NCBI GenBank assembly: GCA_963576735.1
Contig: OY755178.1
Span: 3,100,001-3,164,000, forward strand
DNA: 64,000 bases
Source of the DNA: Bedellia somnulentella
Lineage: Eukaryota > Arthropoda > Insecta > Lepidoptera > Bedelliidae
Direction: 5' to 3'
The notes beneath the pieces were generated by a model. The model had not been told where the DNA came from. It saw nothing but the letters and a program-made list of their open reading frames with translations, and ran no database searches. The position numbers and the translations under genes are program-made. Below are positions 61,201 to 64,000 of the stretch, piece by piece. The first letter of the stretch is position 1. Every line of letters begins with the position of its first letter.

Positions 61201-62081
61201 AAATATTTAACACCATCCGTGCGAAGCCGGGGTGGACCACTAGTAATAAATATGTACGGACATTTTATACACAGATCAAGTTAGCTCCAATCTAAGTAGA
61301 ACTTGTATTATGGGACACAGACTCAACAATATATTTAATACACATAATATAAATAACACCCAAGACTAAGAAACAAACCTTTATGCTCATCATATAAATG
61401 TTAGCGGGGATCGAACCCGCAACCTCCGGGCTGAGAAGCTACTCACATATCCACTTGGCCATGGTTGTCATCGAATTTGACAAAACTGAATGAGAAATAT
61501 AAATAACTAAATATGCAGTCAGAGTTTTCTTAGATTTTTTTAACACCTACCTTATTTAATGTGGTCATGCCACCAGGAGTACGCGCCCCTCTCGCTCCAC
61601 GACCACGCTGACCCCGAGCTCTACCTCTTTGATATGGAGGTTTCTGGTCCCTAGTGGTATCCACCAAGTGGAAGGTTGATTCATCCTCATCATGGTAGTA
61701 TGCGTATGATGAACCAGCACCAAATTGCGAGGCATATTTATCTATAAAAACAGTCAATTATTATTTAAAATACTGTTCGTTAACTAGAATTTAGAAAATA
61801 ATGGATAAACTAAACGCAATCTAACCTAAAAGTTAGAAACAAACTTTGTTTCAATTACACAATATTAGACAAAAAGATTGATACATACTCTGGTACTTTT
61901 TATCCTGAACCATTGTCCAGTCACTAATCTTGCCCAAACGATCTCCTTTGCTGAAAGGCTGGTAGGGCATGTCACGGAATTGTTCCGGCATTTCGCAAGG
62001 CCCCCATCCTGTTGGATTGTCTTGAATCAATGGAGACACAAACTTGATCGGCTCTTCAGCCGGTAACACATGTTCAGACAT
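49259..62081 (-). CDS. eIF3d: Eukaryotic translation initiation factor 3 subunit D, complete
   Basis: Ten exons in frame: 62081-61889, 61741-61551, 56678-56525, 54011-53902, 53315-53177, 52598-52438, 51875-51747, 51160-50954, 50535-50340 and 49419-49259; 546 aa, the usual family length. eIF3d is the peripheral, cap-binding subunit of eIF3 that helps recruit 40S ribosomes to mRNA in the cytosol. The N-terminus has [11 protein letters not shown] and [13 protein letters not shown]. An Arg/Gly-rich segment lies at residues 102-118. Conserved core stretches are [64 protein letters not shown] and [13 protein letters not shown]. The acidic tail is [13 protein letters not shown]. All junctions use GT-AG. 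Intron 2 (4.9 kb) holds the Helitron/LTR nest and several SINEs. Intron 9 holds an RTE LINE fragment and a partial copy of exon 9. An AATAAA is at 49234-49229 on the minus strand. Confidence 0.96.
49546..50244 (-). mobile_element. RTE-like LINE, open C-terminal frame
   Basis: An open 232-codon frame on the minus strand, the longest LINE piece here. It has [78 protein letters not shown] and [17 protein letters not shown], the region after the reverse transcriptase palm in RTE-type elements. The catalytic part is absent (5' truncated). It lies in eIF3d intron 9, same orientation. High similarity to the copies at 17637 and 23390 suggests recent activity in the genome. Confidence 0.85.
50247..50325 (-). 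pseudogene. Partial copy of eIF3d exon 9
   Basis: On the minus strand CAATTTGTCCATGGATAACG and CCTGGGGTATCC repeat exon 9 (50340-50535, [10 protein letters not shown]) with scattered changes over about 75 bases. The copy starts only about 15 bases past the exon 9 donor. It lies in the same orientation, is out of frame with the exon and ends at the RTE insertion. Confidence 0.85.
52822..52945 (+). repeat. SINE-A 5' half
   Basis: GCCGTGTAGTGCCGGCTTAG, CTACCCACAGGTGTTG, GTGATGGGGTTGGAGACCCC; followed by a short GA-rich repeat. Confidence 0.75.
53338..53480. mobile_element. Foldback MITE, second copy
   Basis: CGCCCGATTTCAGAATTGAG at the left and CTCAATTCAGAAATCGGGCG at the right are perfect inverted repeats for 20 bases. 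The palindrome continues with few mismatches to the centre. Its central part is inverted relative to the copy at 39025. It starts 23 bases upstream of eIF3d exon 5 (acceptor side). Confidence 0.85.
54285..54375 (+). repeat. RTE-like LINE 3' end, short
   Basis: GCAAGAGAGATTTGTCAACA, GGCGATCGATAGTCTCTGCC and AATAATGGGCGGCAGTATAA. Confidence 0.75.
54624..54885 (-). repeat. Helitron-like 3' part
   Basis: On the minus strand it ends CGGGTCAGCTAG|T at 54624 (CTAG before T). GACAGACTTCGTACTGTC is a strong inverted repeat close to the end. It contains a tandem duplication of a 34-base unit (AGCCTATGTGTTATTCTGAT...) at 54717-54778. The 5' end is not clear; an ACAGGGTG... repeat begins at 54884. Confidence 0.6.
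55195..55310. repeat. Unclassified repeat, copy 1
   Basis: TGAATAACACTACCCCATAG, TTAATACTGCGTTGGAAT and CGCCGCGAAATTCAAAAT occur in the same order as in copy 2 at 55998. An ATG-starting frame [11 protein letters not shown] begins at 55484 downstream; it resembles the start of helix-turn-helix leaders of some insect transposases, but only weakly. Confidence 0.5.
55835..55890 (-). repeat. RTE-like LINE extreme 3' end
   Basis: CATACATACTCACGCCGTTA, CTTCCCATTGGGGAGGCAGA; only the last 50 bases remain. Confidence 0.65.
55998..56135. repeat. Unclassified repeat, copy 2
   Basis: TTGAATTACACTACCCCATA, TTAATACTGGATTGAAATAC and AGCCGCGAAATTCAAAAA match copy 1 at 55195 with insertions. Confidence 0.5.
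56790..57310 (+). mobile_element. RTE-like LINE copy, diverged
   Basis: Encodes [40 protein letters not shown] and, in other frames, [13 protein letters not shown]. Older than the copy at 49546, with frameshifts. Confidence 0.75.
57325..57576 (+). repeat. SINE-A copy, full length
   Basis: From CTGGGTAGTGTCGGCTTAG to TTTACAGCCGTGAGTATATG and TATG repeats. Confidence 0.88.
57895..57990 (+). repeat. SINE-B 3' fragment
   Basis: GGGTACTCTGAAAACCAGGT, ATACCTCTGCCACCC and CAGGGATATATGGCCTGAAC. Confidence 0.65.
58112..58352 (+). repeat. SINE-A copy
   Basis: From CTGTGTAGTGTTGGCTTAG to CTTCTAGCCGTGAGTATG; the terminal TATG repeat is almost gone. Confidence 0.87.
58539..59028 (-). repeat. 3' LTR of the gypsy-type element
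   Basis: 490 bases; identical by eye to 60589-61078. Contains TATCGATAATTAACTATCGA and a TTATATATGCC promoter-like stretch near 58855. Confidence 0.93.
59045..60570 (-). pseudogene. gag joined in frame to the integrase C-terminal tail
   Basis: Reading starts near 60567 and is open to 59045 except for one in-frame TAG at 60161-60159. The first part is gag-like: a coiled-coil-prone Glu/Gln region, then [17 protein letters not shown] and [18 protein letters not shown], with no zinc knuckle. At about 59450 it passes without frame change into [11 protein letters not shown]...[12 protein letters not shown]...RWEGPYKVV...[11 protein letters not shown], the GPY/F-type end of a Ty3/gypsy integrase. 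Protease, reverse transcriptase, RNase H and the integrase core are gone. The frame is otherwise undamaged, in keeping with a recent insertion or a mobilised deletion derivative. Confidence 0.85.
60589..61078 (-). repeat. 5' LTR of the gypsy-type element
   Basis: 490 bases; identical by eye to 58539-59028. In element orientation it is followed by the primer-binding region. Confidence 0.93.
61401..61472 (-). repeat. tRNA-like sequence (SINE head or tRNA relic)
   Basis: On the minus strand A box TGGCCAAGTGG and B box GGGTTCGATCC, with a perfect T-arm GCGGGTTCGATCCCCGC. The acceptor ends do not pair, so it is not a working tRNA. In eIF3d intron 2. Confidence 0.55.
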
Positions 62082-62786
62082 TGCGGAAAATGTCCTAAAA
62101 GTTGTTATGTTATAATAAAGTTAACATTTATGGCAAAAATTAACAATGCCACACGACACATTCACGTTGACGTACGTGAAATGAAATGAATGAATGATAA
62201 CCGAACTGAACTGAACCGACCATATGCCGAACGAAACACTTTCTGTCGATCATTCTCATTCTGTGGTACTACAAGCAAAATTGGGAATAAAATAGTGCAT
62301 GCCATGTGCCATCAAACACTCTTGTACAAACAAGTTCTTTAAGAGTATCTGGATCAGGACTCGTTAAGCAATAAAAATACAAATTTTTTGTATTATAATA
62401 CTCCAGTCCGTTGCGTTGATCAAGTTAGTGCTATCGCTTAAGTATTGTTGAGTGAGTGAGAGCTTACCTGGTTTTCAAGTTTCATGAGTTGGCAACCCCG
62501 TTTTCATTTATTTTTTCGATTAACATCCGGTTCGCATCGCATGCATTGTTTATTAAGTCTCACTCTTGCTTGTCTCATTCATCTCATATTTCATACATAT
62601 AGATGGTCAGTTCAGTTGCATATAAACTGCATAGAAGTAAAAGAGATAACTCGTATTTATTATTGTATTTAATCAATAAATACGGGGCAAGTAGTGAGTC
62701 ACCTTTAATTATAAATACAATTACGATCTTATTAGATTTAAATTTTACCATACGTATAAAAAAACGCTTCCAGTCATCGCAACAAC
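62082..62786. promoter_or_regulatory. Shared upstream region of eIF3d and the second transporter exon
   Basis: About 700 bases between divergent start codons, free of SINE or LINE copies. It must contain the eIF3d promoter; no specific element is assigned. Confidence 0.45.
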
Positions 62787-62835
62787 ATGGTTTCTTCACA
62801 AAAAAATAGAATACAATATTTGGTAGCATTTTCAG
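62787..62835 (+). CDS. Probable first coding exon of a second sugar transporter (partial)
   Basis: ATG at 62787 opens 16 codons plus 1 nt (MVSSQKNRIQYLVAFS) before GTGAGT. The complete transporter at 36150 also starts with a tiny exon (MPKPERKVQYFAGIC) that ends in the same phase after a similar KxRxQYxxxx segment, a common layout among Tret1-like genes. No further exon is recognisable before 64000, so the rest would lie beyond the right edge. The exon is divergent from eIF3d, with about 700 bases between the start codons. The match is short, so this is inference. Confidence 0.45.
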
Positions 62836-62848
62836 GTGAGTAAGAGTT

Positions 62849-62854
<6 letters not shown>

Positions 62855-62898
<44 letters not shown>
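62855..62898. repeat. TA dinucleotide microsatellite
   Basis: About 20 TA units just after the candidate transporter exon. Confidence 0.9.
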
Positions 62899-62899
<1 letters not shown>

Positions 62900-62904
<5 letters not shown>

Positions 62905-64000
62905 AACTATTTTTTTGTTTACCGGAAGTAAAAACACAGATACTACAAAGACCGTTGTGTGGGGAATCCCCGTATTTTCGGTTTCTCTCAAATACATAAT
63001 TCTTTCTTATTCTTTTACTTACTCTCTTTCTTTACGCCGTAGATATCCGAATAGTTGGCAGAGGTATTAAATAATAATACTTCTAAACATCACTTGCTTT
63101 TTTTTTCTCCTATTCTAAGTCTCCAATTTTTATCAAGATTTTTTTACGTGATAATTAAATGTCTAGCCTATCGTGCAGTAACTATTTATTATATGCTTTC
63201 TTTGCTTTAATTTTGCACTTCCACGGATATATTGTTGCATTGTTTTGTAAACCATGCCATGTAGTATTTTTCGCCATTAACTTTTATGAATAAACAAATT
63301 GTATCAATATAACTTGAAAACCAACTATTCTTAGCTGGTTTTGGTGGTTGAGTGGAGAAGAGATGGTACCATTTGTGATTTTATTGACGGGTTTTCTTTC
63401 CACTTACATTGTCCATTAACTAACAAGCCTCTTAAGTCTAATCCCTTAGCTAAGTAACTCTTACAACACCAACGGGAAGAATATGGGGTAGTGATATATT
63501 CTAAGCTTAATTTACGCAGTACAAAAACATACTGGCGTAGGCCTCTACTCAGGATTTGAAGGCACGCCTCTACATTAGAAGCGATGTTCTTTTCCAATGA
63601 GATACCAAGATGGTTGCTTTAATCACAGTTTATTTTGTTATTTATAAATATAACATTTCATACTTTCATATAATCACTGCTATAAATCACAAAACAGGAA
63701 TAGACAAGCTTTCAAAATAAGGAATTAGTTAGCCATTCTTAGAAACGATTGTAAATAAACTATAGTTGGTAATTGATGAATGGGTCCCAGTTACACACAT
63801 ACACTTAAAATGCCCCAATACCCTATGTTGTCTCATACGACACAGCAATAAAGGGGTCAGTGATATTCTTAGCCGATACTAGACAAATAGGAATGGCTGA
63901 GTTTTAATCAGACTACTACCATCGACTGCCCCCGCTTTTCACTGGTATAAAAGGACTTAAAAAATTACTAGCCAATGTTAGTCCTTACTACTATAGCTAT
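62900..64000. other. Right edge: no gene seen; eroded SINE copies
   Basis: Contains a SINE-B trace near 63038-63095 (CGCCGTAGATATCCGAATAG), an eroded SINE-A-like stretch on the minus strand at 63340-63520 and another at 63660-63890 (ATAATCACTGCTATAAATCA, AATGCCCCAATACCC). If the second transporter is real, this is its first intron. Confidence 0.4.

Larger units (their letters stand above)
58497..61243 (+). mobile_element. Small Helitron split by the LTR retrotransposon
   Basis: A|TCTATATATATATATAAAAG at the left and CGAAGCCGGGGTGGACCACT then AG|T at the right give Helitron ends. CACCATCCGTGCGAAGCCGG is the terminal hairpin region. Removing the LTR element and one copy of its CTAT duplication leaves about 200 bases of continuous Helitron (GTTACACTATTTATAACTCG). 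Confidence 0.78.

Noticed and set aside
61401..61472. Possible tRNA-Ser/Leu gene
   Set aside because: A and B boxes and T-arm are fine, but the acceptor strands do not pair and no long variable arm forms properly.
9388..62081. Functional cluster of translation genes (Srp68, RpL29, eIF3d)
   Set aside because: Orientation is mixed, unrelated genes intervene and no shared regulatory sequence is visible; proximity alone is weak evidence.
62484..62829. Open frames on both strands upstream of and across the candidate transporter exon
   Set aside because: They lack family motifs; only the short MVSSQKNRIQYLVAFS exon fits a known gene layout.

Overview
The window reads as insect nuclear DNA, most likely from a moth or butterfly. 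It is AT-rich. Its genes have GT-AG introns and encode recognisable insect proteins, and the introns and intergenic space are packed with transposable elements of lepidopteran style: Helitrons ending in CTAG, mariner, piggyBac, hAT, RTE-like LINEs and tRNA-derived SINEs. The lineage call is inference from these features; no database search was possible.

Six host genes could be assembled exon by exon, with reading frame checked across every junction. From left to right: a TMEM104-like transporter (minus strand, first three coding exons 7590-2543, rest off the left edge); Srp68 (minus, six exons 18433-9388, 600 aa, complete); RpL29 (plus, 21219-23100, 73 aa, complete); an L-allo-threonine aldolase (minus, six exons 35323-28854, 374 aa, complete); an MFS sugar transporter of the trehalose-transporter type (plus, seven exons 36150-44404, 500 aa, complete); and eIF3d (minus, ten exons 62081-49259, 546 aa, complete). 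A probable first exon of a second sugar transporter lies at 62787-62835 on the plus strand. Srp68/RpL29, the aldolase/transporter pair and eIF3d/second transporter are divergent pairs; RpL29/aldolase and transporter/eIF3d are convergent. Three of the genes serve translation or protein targeting (Srp68, RpL29, eIF3d), but nothing in the sequence links them functionally beyond proximity.

The mobile-element layer is rich, and several insertions have exact boundaries. A hAT element (24116-26022) has an 8-bp target duplication and a Helitron nested inside it (24826-25879). A mariner lies between TA dinucleotides (26399-27920). A piggyBac deletion derivative lies between TTAA sites (39217-40640). 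A young Ty3/gypsy-type LTR element has two 490-bp LTRs that read identical and a gag frame fused to the integrase tail (58539-61078); it sits inside a small Helitron (58497-61243). Two abundant short retroposons recur: 'SINE-A' (about 250 bp, ending in a TATG-repeat tail shared with the RTE LINE) and 'SINE-B' (about 375 bp, tRNA-derived, A and B boxes visible).

I found no evidence for a wholly new biological system. The leads most worth checking are the SINE-A/RTE shared 3' tail with a 12-bp target duplication; a twin-priming inversion in an RTE copy; the gag-integrase-tail LTR element; a partial duplication of an eIF3d exon just past its splice donor; and a motif cluster at 45.4-47.1 kb that no annotated element explains.
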